A stretch of DNA of 64,000 bases from Monoplex corrugatus (lineage: Eukaryota > Mollusca > Gastropoda > Littorinimorpha > Ranellidae), in the NCBI GenBank assembly GCA_030674185.1, contig JAPXFY010000031.1, positions 438,550 through 502,549 of the forward strand, in the 5' to 3' direction. Under the pieces are notes generated by a model, which saw only the letters and a program-made list of their open reading frames with translations, searched no databases and was not told where the DNA came from. Position 1 is the stretch's first letter, and every line of letters starts with the position of its first letter. Positions 55,162 through 64,000 of the stretch are shown piece by piece. Position numbers and translations under genes: made by a program.

Positions 55162-56166
55162 CTTGAAAAAGATGGAAAAGATCTACGAATAATCAGGAAT
55201 ATGTACTGGGAACAAACAGCTGCAATGAGAATAGAAAACAATATAAGCTCTTTCCAAAACATCAAAAGAGGAGTCAGACAGGGTTGTGTTTTGTCACCAG
55301 ATCTGTTTTCACTATATAGCGAAAACATCATGAGAAACCTAGAAGAAGACCCTGGATTAAAGATTGGAGGGAAAATGATAAACAACATTCGGTACGCAGA
55401 TGACACCGTGCTAATTGCAGAAAATGAAAGGGACCTACAAAACTTTGTGAATATACTAGAAAGAGAAAGCAAAGGTAAGGGGTTGGAACTAAACAGCAGG
55501 CAGACTGAAGTCATGGTGATCGGTAAAAAACATGAAATCCCCTCGTGCAAAATGACAGCAAACGACACGACCTTGAGACAGGTTGATAAGTTTGAATACC
55601 TGGGAACGATCATTTCATCGGACGGCAGATGCACATCGGAAATAACCGGCAGAATCGGTCAAGCCAAAACAGCATTCAAGAAGATGACAAGCATTCTTAC
55701 CAACAAATGCCTATCAATTAACATCAGGAAGAGAGTTCTTGAATGTTATATAGAACCAACACTGTTGTACGGTTGTGAGGCGTGGACAGTCAACAAGCAA
55801 AGCCAGAATAAGATTGAGGCAGCCGAGATGTGGTTTCTAAGAAGAATGTTGAGAGTTCCATGGACAGCAAAGAAAACAAACGAGACAGTCTTGATGGAGG
55901 CAGACACAGGTAGATCATTCATAAGGAAGATTAGAAAAAGACAGGCAACATTTACAGGCCATTTTATGAGGAAAGGGGATTTGGAGCACCTGGTCACAAC
56001 GGGAAAGCTGGAAGGAAAGAGAGCACCAGGTAGACCCAGGGAGAAAATACTGGACAGACTTGCAGAGTGGCTGAAGACATGGAGGGTGGAAGAGATGCTT
56101 GAGGCAACAAGAGACAGAGACAGATGGAAGTCCATGATCGCCAACGCCATGCGGCAAGGCACCTGA
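55162..56166 (+). CDS. RTE-like reverse transcriptase C-terminal part (5'-truncated)
   Basis: A 334-codon uninterrupted frame; the first Met is at 55201, but the truncated protein reads from 55162. Counting from that Met: motif B KRGVRQGCVLSPDLFSLYSE at 22-41, the catalytic YADD at 65-68 (NIRYADDTVLIAENERDL), the GLELNSRQTEVMVIGKK block, and FEYLGTIISSDGR. Then come the C-terminal LLYGCEAWTVNKQSQNKIEA, AEMWFLRRMLRVPWTAKKTN, GHFMRKGDLEHLVTTGKLEG and APGRPREKILDRL, ending in WKSMIANAMRQGT. Motif A and the endonuclease are missing, so it cannot be active. The intact frame suggests a recent insertion. No RNase H or zinc knuckle follows. Confidence 0.85.
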   Translation, partial: LEKDGKDLRIIRNMYWEQTAAMRIENNISSFQNIKRGVRQGCVLSPDLFSLYSENIMRNLEEDPGLKIGGKMINNIRYADDTVLIAENERDLQNFVNILERESKGKGLELNSRQTEVMVIGKKHEIPSCKMTANDTTLRQVDKFEYLGTIISSDGRCTSEITGRIGQAKTAFKKMTSILTNKCLSINIRKRVLECYIEPTLLYGCEAWTVNKQSQNKIEAAEMWFLRRMLRVPWTAKKTNETVLMEADTGRSFIRKIRKRQATFTGHFMRKGDLEHLVTTGKLEGKRAPGRPREKILDRLAEWLKTWRVEEMLEATRDRDRWKSMIANAMRQGT

Positions 56167-56178
56167 TGATGATGATGG
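55162..56178 (+). mobile_element. RTE-like LINE 3' half, open RT C-terminal frame
   Basis: This is the best-preserved RTE-like copy in the window. It is 5'-truncated in the RT fingers/palm at LEKDGKDLRIIRNMYWEQTA and ends after the stop in a (GAT)n tail at 56161-56178. The 4309, 6740, 2795 and 28424 fragments are relatives. Confidence 0.85.
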
Positions 56179-58056
56179 TTGGGATCAAGAAAACATGAAG
56201 TTGGAAAGGTTAATGACATACCCATGAAATCTGGTAAACTAAAACTCCCCGGCATACACTACTTAGCAGATAAAGAACTATCTGAAATAGAAGATAACTG
56301 GAAACCCAGGCTAGAGAAAATGATCAGAATAATAAAAAGATGGGGACACAGAAACCCTTCACTGTATGGAAAAAATATTCTCTCGAAAACATTTCTATTT
56401 TCACAGTCCTCTCACGTGTTACAAGTAGCATCGATACAAGCCAATACGCTAAACTACATAAATGCACTAATGTATAGATTCCTTTGGGAAAAAAAGTTCA
56501 ACAACAAAAAAGCATTTGAAAAGGTAAACAGGGGTGTCCTCAGCCTCGAAAATTAAGAAGGAGGACTGTCAATGATAAATATCGAACACCAGCAACAAAT
56601 GTTTCTAGTAAAATGGGCAGCCAAACTCCTTTGACAAACACGCTCATCATGGAGCATCCTGGCTAAACAGAACATTTCCCCCTTTGAGAACAGCCACTGC
56701 GTGTTCAACTGTAATGTTCCACCTAAAGACATTAAGCACCTTGAACAGGTAAAATTAATCTTCTGGAAAGACGTAATTAAAGCAGTTTCCATCTTTAACA
56801 AAAATAGATTGACAGAGAAAGTGAAAACAGAACCTTTGTGGAACAACAAAAACAGACTATACAAAGGAAAGCCATTATTTTTTTTTTGCGATGGAACACA
56901 TCTGGTTTTCTTTTTGTGCAAGATGTCTGGCTAAACGGAAACATGATGACCTATAGAGAATAGAACAGAAGACAGGCCCCAGCCCAACGTTACTCATTGA
57001 ATACAACGCAATTGTTAATTCCCTTCCACGCACATGGAAACACAAACTCAATAACGACGCTAACAGAGATGAAATTCCAAACAACATCATGGCAGAGGGT
57101 GGAAATCTAACCTCACTATCAAACAAACAAATCAGGAAAGTATTCTCTGTAAAACAAAACCATGACAGAGGGCGGAAATCTAACCTCACTATCAAACAAA
57201 CAAATCAGGAAAGTATTCTCTGTAAAACAACATCATGACAGAGGGCGGAAATCTAACCTCACTATCAAACAAACAAATCAGGAAAGTATTCTCTGTAAAA
57301 CAACATCATGACAGAGGGCGGAAATCTAACCTCACTATCAAACAAACAAATCAGGAAAGTATTCTCTGTAAAACAACATCATGACAGAGGGCGGAAATCT
57401 AACCTCACTATCAAACAAACAAATCAGGAAAGTGTTCTCTGTAAAACAAAACCATGAAATATGTGCAACCAATTTTTGGAAGCGCAAGTTAGACATCAAT
57501 ATACAAGACTACTTCTCCACTGCATACAAATGCACAAAGGAATCTCGGCTGAGATTACTCCTCTTTAAGTTCCTGCATAACATAGGCCTATATCCCACAA
57601 ACATTCTACACAAAAAACGGGTGTCACCGACACAAACAAATGCTTCTGGTGCCAAGAGGTAGACTACATCGAACATGCATTCTACACCTGTCCAAAACTA
57701 AGGCCCTTTTGGAAGAATGTAAAACAATACATATTAACACATCATAATATACATATTGCTATGAATGAAAAAATAGCACTTTTCGGTATAACGAAAAGGG
57801 AACTCGTTCTGTACATAAGGAGAAACAAGGTCAATAACATATTACTGGTAGCTAGATTATCTGTCTCCAAATTCAAATATGACAAATGCAAAAATCTAAA
57901 GCTTATATTTGAAACTGAACTACGACTAAGAAACCTATGAGCGAAAACAGCGGAATGTACCGTTAATCTGCCATCCAATAATAAATACGAACTATGGTAT
58001 GGATACAAAGTCATACGTAAACAGCTCCGTCATACAGTTACAAGTATGAAACAATG
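56179..58056 (+). mobile_element. Second L1/Tx1-like LINE, C-terminal part
   Basis: Coding-style similarity to the post-RT part of L1-like ORF2, in broken frames: KSGKLKLPGIHYLADKELSE, EDNWKPRLEKMIRIIKRWGH, LYGKNILSKTFLFSQSSHVL, YRFLWEKKFNNKKAFEKVNR (56179-56556), then EGGLSMINIEHQQQMFLVKW, IKHLEQVKLIFWKDVIKAVS, KWRF-type degenerate sequence to 57060, a 73-bp array, ICATNFWKRKLDINIQDYFS, SRLRLLLFKFLHNIGLYPTN, then the knuckle CFWCQEVDYIEHAFYTCPKL (C-x2-C...H...C) at about 57640-57705 and SKFKYDKCKNLKLIFETELR. It is a different family from 34018-42854 and has no RT or endonuclease. Confidence 0.78.
57088..57456. repeat. 73-bp tandem repeat inside second L1-like ORF2
   Basis: CATG occurs at 57088, 57161, 57234, 57307, 57380 and 57453, exactly 73 bp apart, bounding five copies. 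The unit encodes MTEGGNLTSLSNKQIRKVFS, L1-like coding sequence that continues on both sides. A 73-bp unit breaks the frame. Confidence 0.96.
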
Positions 58057-58845
58057 ATGAATGTTTTGTTGTCCATCTAGTAGATTGACAAGTAGATATG
58101 TTGTGCTATGAACTTACATCAAAAAGACTATTGTTTGCTGTTACTAAATGATATGTAATATCATGTGTGCCTTCTAACAGGAGGAAAAAATAAAGAGAGC
58201 AAAGACTCAAAGGAGATATGATGAGAACGGGAATCTAGCTATACTAACCAAAAACTGAATGAACGACAACTAATCCGAATGTGAAATCAATGAATGAATG
58301 TGCGATAGTACTGAATGATGCACCTACAGATTCCTGGAACAAACCATGAAGACAAGGAACAAGAGAGGAGAACGCAAGAAAACGGCAACAAACAACTGAT
58401 GCCAGAGCTACTCTGTCCACACAAAACCAACATATTACAAGATCCAAAACAAGAGTGACTGCCCGCGCCCAAGCAAACACAAACCAGAAGAACAAGAAAA
58501 CCAATGTAAGCGCGTCTCCAACAAGACAAAACAAAACAAGCGCAAATTTTCGGCCAACTAGCCTTTGTCAAGCGCGAACGCACGGTCACAGACAAATCAC
58601 AGACACCAAACAATGGATAATAAAAACGGGACTAAAAACTTCCCTGCCGCCTCGTCCAGTGGGTAAGAGATGGAATGACAGTCACCAAAGCAAACTCCTA
58701 AAGCAGTCTACCAGAGAAGAGGGACGACCAAGGAACAAGGAGAAGACACCATCACGAACATCAAACCACAAAAGGAGCCCATCGGAGAAGATGAAAGACC
58801 AAGGAACAAAGAAGACACCATCATAAAGAGCTATGAAAGGGCAAA

Positions 58846-58849
<4 letters not shown>
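58057..58849. other. Presumed LINE 3' UTR, then unassigned
   Basis: AATAAA at 58189-58194 could be the polyadenylation signal of the L1-like element. The remainder is A-rich, with a CAAGCGC-containing stretch (58440-58580) and a partial duplication of GACCAAGGAACAA...GAAGACACCATCA (58727 and 58797). No gene is recognised. Confidence 0.45.
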
Positions 58850-58914
<65 letters not shown>

Positions 58915-58915
58915 A

Positions 58916-58968
<53 letters not shown>

Positions 58969-59168
58969 GAGACCTCTGTCCATCTAATTTCATCAACATT
59001 GAATTATATAAAAGATAATTAGCAAGATTTCCTGTACTCTCCCACAAAGCTTTGTGGGAAACAACTCTGATCTTAAAAGAAAAGAGAGATAGAGAGACAG
59101 ACAGACAGACAGACAGACTGATAGACAGACAGACAGACAGACAGACAACAGACAGACAGACAGACAGA
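58850..59168. repeat. (GA)n and (GACA)n microsatellites
   Basis: (GA)n with interspersed GACA at 58852-58970, then a second (GACA)n at 59093-59168, separated by about 120 bp of unique sequence. Open frames made of Arg-Glu or Ser-Leu runs are artefacts. Confidence 0.96.
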
Positions 59169-59412
59169 CCATCCCCAAACCAGGACCACTCTCCACATTT
59201 GGGGGCAGGATCACTGAATGATAAAGAACGGGCTGCCCTTGCCAATAAGAGTGGATACATTATATGACCCTGACACACTGTTCTACCTGTGAGTACAAGG
59301 CTTCGGACAGACGTGTTGCTACAGACAGCTCGGAGGAACCGGCTCCCCCGTGACGTGACTTTTGCCAACACGCTGAAGTAGCAAACCTTGCATTGCCTGA
59401 ACTATTGTGAAG

Positions 59413-60036
59413 CTACGATGCTAGCATTCATAATTATCCCATCTGCCCACAAGTATAACTACGATGATATCATTCATAATTATTCCATCTGCCCACAAGT
59501 ATAACTACGATGCTAGCATTCATAATTATCCCATCTGTCCATAGTATAACTACGATGCTAGCATTCATAATTATTCCATCTGTCCATAGTATAACTACGA
59601 TGCTAGCATTCATAATTATTCCATCTGTCCATAGTATAACTACGATGATAGCATTCATAATTATCCCATCTGTCCATAGTATAACTACGATGCTAGCATT
59701 CATAATTATTCCATCTGTCCATAGTATAACTACGATGATAGCATTCATAATTATTCCATCTGTCCATAGTATAACTACGATGATAGCATTCATAATTATT
59801 CCATCTGTCCATAGTATAACTACGATGCTAGCATTCATAATTATTCCATCTGTCCATAGTATAACTACGATGCTAGCATTCATAATTATTCCATCTGTCC
59901 ATAGTATAACTACGATGATAGCATTCATAATTATCCCATCTGTCCATAGTATAACTACGATGATAGCATTCATAATTATTCCATCTGTCCATAGTATAAC
60001 TACGATGCTAGCATTCATAATCAAATCATCTGCCCA
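59413..60036. repeat. 45-bp minisatellite, about 14 copies
   Basis: The unit carries AACTACGATGCTAGCATTCA, TAATTATTCCATCTGTCCAT and AGTAT. GATGCTAGC/GATGATAGC and ATTATTCC/ATTATCCC variants are intermixed. The first two units and the last end in the longer CTGCCCACAAGT form; all interior ones end CTGTCCATAGT. At 45 bp it reads as 15-residue repeats on both strands without stops, which is not evidence of coding. Confidence 0.97.
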
Positions 60037-60124
60037 CAAGTGTGATATCCATGTGAATTCGATTCGAAACTTTCATACGCGTCAGGTTATGAATTTGGAA
60101 TTTGTTCCAGACAGATCCATCAAA

Positions 60125-60305
60125 CACACACAATTCCATTATGAGTATGGTCATTGTTCTAGAGGGATCCATCACACACACACAATTCCATAATGAGTAT
60201 GGTCATTGTTCTAGAGGGATCCATCACACACACACAATTCCATAATGAGTATGGTCATTGTTCTAGAGGGATCCATCACACACACACAATTCCATTATGA
60301 GTATG
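60125..60305. repeat. 52-bp minisatellite, 3.5 copies
   Basis: The unit carries ATGAGTATGGTCATTGTTCT, AGAGGGATCCATCACACACA and CACAATTCCATA. Unit starts are 60143, 60195 and 60247 at the GAGTATGG mark. A partial unit ends at 60305. Confidence 0.93.
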
Positions 60306-60317
60306 GTCCCCACCCAG

Positions 60318-60510
60318 TCTGCCAGTAACTATCTGGCGGAGTGGCAGGGTGGGCTGAAAACTCTGTAGGCTGGCAAGTTCTGGAATGGGGGAATGGAGGA
60401 GGGAGAGAAGAAGGAACAGGATCTGTGAATCCAGTACACTGACACCACCAGAATGATGGTGGCATCAGGTTACAGGCAATCAGATAGTGGGCCAGTTTTT
60501 ATGGTGAGGG
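60318..60510 (+). repeat. Dispersed ~200-bp element, copy 2
   Basis: Copy of the sequence at 14450-14645, with TAACTATCTGGCGGAGTGGC, GGCAAGTTCTGGAATGGGGG, CACTGACACCACCAGAATGA and GTGGGCCAGTTTTTA. I do not recognise the family. Confidence 0.55.
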
Positions 60511-60793
60511 CTGGGAGTGCAACATGAGACATCAACGGTCGAGGTTCACCTCCCAGAATGGTGTATAAACAAAGGAGTAAAAACAGATGGATACATCATT
60601 CTGCATGTAAATCTCAATAATTTGATCGTGAGACAGTTGTTTTGTTGATGAGCCACTTGAATCTGCATAAGAAATAAACACAAAATAAGCAAAAATAACT
60701 GTGCCCTTACCCCCACCCCACCCCATCCTGCACTACTGAGGGTTAAACTCACAACCACTACTAACAGACCACGATTAAAAAAAAAAGAGCACA

Positions 60794-60795
<2 letters not shown>

Positions 60796-60855
<60 letters not shown>

Positions 60856-60856
60856 C
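60796..60856. repeat. (AC)n microsatellite
   Basis: About 28 uninterrupted AC units after an A8 run. Nothing else is notable in the surrounding 60511-60795 stretch. Confidence 0.97.
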
Positions 60857-61840
60857 ACACGACTGTATCAATGGCAATCATCGACATGGACGGCCATAAA
60901 ATAGGTAATGGGAGTTTCAGCTGTTACAGTTTGAACACAAATGCCTTCCATGTGGAACAATAACATCTGTTTCGGCGTGCGCCAGGCTTTCTACAAAAGA
61001 AACCAGTGACAACCACACGAGATCGGTCACTAGGGCAGCCTATAGCTGAGTCACGCATTACGTGTTCATAAACTGCTGAAAGACGCAGTCGTCATCGGTT
61101 GTCACGTGAATTTTTTGTCCAATCAGTTTCGGATCACCTCACCTCATCTGCTTCAGTGTCGATCGCGTTCCGCTCACACATTTTGTGGCGGTGTTCTGTT
61201 TGTACGCTGTAGTTCCATTGGCTACGTGACAGTTTCGTTTCCCTTTCAGCGATACTGCTTCATTTTACAGTTTCAGTGACCCTGAAAGTGTGTTGTTTTG
61301 AATTCTGAATCTGATCAAATTACTTACTGAACATTTGATAACCATTGGCGTATAAAGCAGCTAGAACACTATCTTACTTTTCCTTTCGGTTTTTACAACA
61401 TCCTGTTACGGCTTTCGTCACTAACAAATATTTGCAAATCGTTCAGTAAATTTGGAAGCTCGTCACACAAAGTGGTGGTGTTTGCATTTGTTCTGTCGCT
61501 GTTTCCGCAACATTATCTTTTCCCCCAAGGACTGGGATATTAGCCCTGTGCCCGACCCAAATCTTGAGGACCAGTGGGTCACGCTTTGTCAGGTCTCTAC
61601 CCTTTCACCTGTTTGACTTGTGTGTTAACCACAAGCCGTAGACACCGCCATATAGCACCAGAGTCCAAATCTATTACTGTGTTCATTCTCAGTTCTTCCT
61701 CTCTAGGAAGTGTGTCATTTTCCAGTTATCAAAACAGTGGGTGTGTATGACAGTGTGTCAAACTGTGTGTGTGTGTGTGTGTGTGTTTGGTTGTTTTCCC
61801 GCTGCAAGTCCGGTGTCATTGTGTCTATAATTATTCGCTG
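60857..61840 (+). promoter_or_regulatory. Candidate promoter and 5' UTR of a + strand gene
   Basis: Repeat-free sequence with more CpG than its surroundings (61020-61260). Motifs include CACGTGA at about 61103, CCAAT in GTCCAATCAG at about 61119, and an inverted CCAAT as CCATTGGCTACGTGAC at about 61215. No TATA box is obvious. It leads to the candidate first coding exon at 61841. An (GT)n of 10 units lies at about 61765-61785. No transcript evidence is available, so this rests on context. Confidence 0.35.
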
Positions 61841-61859
61841 ATGGCAGATGACATAAAAG
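61841..61859 (+). CDS. Candidate first coding exon (MADDIK...) of an unknown gene
   Basis: ATGGCAGATGACATAAAAG followed by GTAAGG at 61860 is a strong 5' splice site right after six codons (MADDIK plus one base, phase 1). Position +4 after the ATG is G; position -3 is C, so the start context is only fair. It follows about 980 bp of repeat-free, CpG-containing sequence and is followed by an intron holding the 47-bp array, which runs past the window end. The rest of the gene would lie beyond 64000. The product cannot be named. It could also be a chance match. Confidence 0.32.
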
Positions 61860-62231
61860 GTAAGGTTGGTGTTATTACTTTGTCGCTGATTTTTATATAT
61901 AAACGTATGAATGCCATAAGAAAACGATAGTAGTTTACACGCAGAATATATAATCAATATAGATTTGTGCTGACAGAACGCTGTGTATACATCCACACAT
62001 CTTTAAAAGGCGCAAGTACATGTAAAGAAACATACATACATTGACATACTCACACACAGATTTGTGTGTGCATGCGTGTGATTAACAATAATCGGCAGCT
62101 AATCATTTCATTGAATATCGCCAGCACACACGTTTAGAACATCCACTGGCTTTACTACAATATGGCACCTGCACACCAGATGCTACTGACGTGAACATGT
62201 ATAGGTCACATGTGTGCGAATCAATTATTAA
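61860..62231. other. Presumed intron start, no feature
   Basis: If the exon at 61841 is real this is the beginning of its intron. AT-rich, with short alternating CACACA/GTGTGC stretches near 62050. No gene is recognised. Confidence 0.35.
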
Positions 62232-64000
62232 GCAAGGCTGTGTGACTGTGATGACAAGAGATACAGACCATCTCACAGTACAAGACATGTGACTGTGATG
62301 ACAAGAGATACAGACCATCTCACAGTACAAGACATGTGACTGTGATGACAAGAGATACAGACCATCTCACAGTACAAGACATGTGACTGTGATGACAAGA
62401 GATACAGACCATCTCACAGTACAAGACATGTGCTGTGATGACAAGAGATACAGACCATCTCACAGTACAAGACATGTGACTGTGATGACAAGAGATACAG
62501 ACCATCTCACAGTACAAGAGACATGTGACTGTGATGACAAGAGATACAGACCATCTCACAGTACAATAGACATGTGACTGTGATGACAAGAGATACAGAC
62601 CATCTCACAGTACAATAGACATGTGACTGTGATGACAAGAGATACAGACCATCTCACAGTACAAGACATGGGACTGTGATGACAAGAGATACAGACCATC
62701 TCACAGTACATAGACATGTGGCTGTGATGACAAGAGATACAGACCATCTCACAGTACAAGACATGTGACTGTGATGACAAGAGATACAGACCATCTCACA
62801 GTACAAGAGACATGTGGCTGTGATGACAAGAGATACAGACCATCTCACAGTACAAAGACATGTGACTGTGATGACAAGAGATACAGACCATCTCACAGTA
62901 CAATAGACATGTGGCTGTGATGACAAGAGATACAGACCATCTCACAGTACAAAGACATGTGACTGTGATGACAAGAGATACAGACCATCTCACAGTACAT
63001 AGACATGTGACTGTGATGACAAGAGATACAGACCATCTCACAGTACAATAGACATGTGGCTGTGATGACAAGAGATACAGACCATCTCACAGTACAGAGA
63101 CATGGGCTGTGATGACAAGAGATACAGACCATCTCACAGTACAAGACATGTGACTGTGATGACAAGAGATACAGACCATCTCACAGTACAATAGACATGG
63201 GGACTGTGATGACAAGAGATACAGACCATCTCACAGTACAATAGACATGTGACTGTGATGACAAGAGATACAGACCATCTCACAGTACAAGACATGTGAC
63301 TGTGATGACAAGAGATACAGACCATCTCACAGTACAATAGACATGTGGCTGTGATGACAAGAGATACAGACCATCTCACAGTACAAGACATGTGACTGTG
63401 ATGACAAGAGATACAGACCATCTCACAGTACAAGACATAGGGCTGTGATGACAAGAGATACAGACCATCTCACAGTACAAGACATGTGACTGTGATGACA
63501 AGAGATGCAGACCATCTCACAGTACAAGAACATGTGACTGTGATGACAAGAGATACAGACCATCTCACAGTACAAGACATGTGACTGTGATGACAAGAGA
63601 TACAGACCATCTCACAGTACAAGACATGTGACTGTGATGACAAGAGATACAGACCATCTCACAGTACAAGACATAGGGCTGTGATGACAAGAGATACAGA
63701 CCATCTCACAGTACAAGACATGGACTGTGATGACAAGAGATGCAGACCATCTCACAGTACAAGACATGTGACTGTGATGACAAGAGATACAGACCATCTC
63801 ACAGTACAAGACATGTGACTGTGATGACAAGAGATACAGACCATCTCACAGTACAAGACATGTGACTGTGATGACAAGAGATACAGACCATCTCACAGTA
63901 CAAGACATGTGACTGTGATGACAAGAGATACAGACCATCTCACAGTACAAGACATGTGACTGTGATGACAAGAGATACAGACCATCTCACAGTACAAGAC
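62232..64000. repeat. 47-bp minisatellite, ~37 copies, cut by window end
   Basis: The unit carries GACATGTGACTGTGATGACA, AGAGATACAGACCATCTCAC and AGTACAA. Small length changes sit only at the AAGACATGTG junction (AATAGACATG, AAAGACATG, AAGACATAGGG). Open frames over it on the minus strand (MSCTVRWSVSLVITVTC-type) are repeat artefacts. It continues beyond the window. Confidence 0.97.

Noticed and set aside
9690..64000. CRISPR-like spaced repeats
   Set aside because: Arrays have no unique spacers between conserved repeats. They are head-to-tail minisatellites, and the genome is eukaryotic.

Overview
This looks like a stretch of a repeat-rich metazoan nuclear genome, probably a mollusc and plausibly a gastropod. 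The phylum is an inference; animal origin is firmer. Support comes from a spliced C2H2 zinc-finger gene with GT-AG introns, decayed copies of five or more LINE lineages (RTE-like, L1/Tx1-like, CR1/L2-like, and APE-endonuclease or RNase H families), TTAA-flanked MITE-like elements, and many microsatellites. There are no operons, bacterial genes or CRISPR arrays. About two-fifths of the window, by my tally of array spans, is minisatellite: some 28 unrelated arrays with units of 18-125 bp, mostly 40-51 bp.

Layout. 1-5345: five minisatellites, two microsatellites and two RTE 3' ends with target-site duplications. 5346-9505: unassigned AT-rich DNA, then a patchwork of old RTE and other LINE copies with a TTAA MITE inside one. 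9690-22966: the only convincing host gene, a three-exon zinc-finger gene (10718-10805, 15603-16315, 21386-22966) whose splice phases agree. Its start codon lies in a 51-bp minisatellite, exon 2 contains a 42-bp in-frame repeat rich in SUMO-consensus motifs, and its introns hold five more arrays. 23099-25162: a LINE RNase H/C-terminal fragment whose conserved histidine motif has become a 41-bp minisatellite. 26945-33040: a reverse-strand LINE carrying two nested LINE insertions and an internal array, followed by a 2.4-kb 43-bp array. 33077-44377: a 34-bp minisatellite split by an 8.8-kb L1/Tx1-like insertion, which itself carries a 3.4-kb array. 44378-53460: more arrays, including one of about 4.6 kb with degraded copies, and dispersed 600-bp elements. 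53557-58100: an array and three LINE fragments. 58101-64000: satellites, a CpG-containing promoter-like region, a candidate first coding exon (61841-61859), and a 47-bp array running off the window end.

The most notable pattern is that several minisatellites were born inside LINE coding or 3' sequence. In four cases the unit length equals the spacing of a 4-8 bp direct repeat in the inferred ancestral sequence. That points to slippage between short direct repeats as the seeding step. No intact transposon able to move is visible, and most long open frames are by-products of stop-free tandem repeats.
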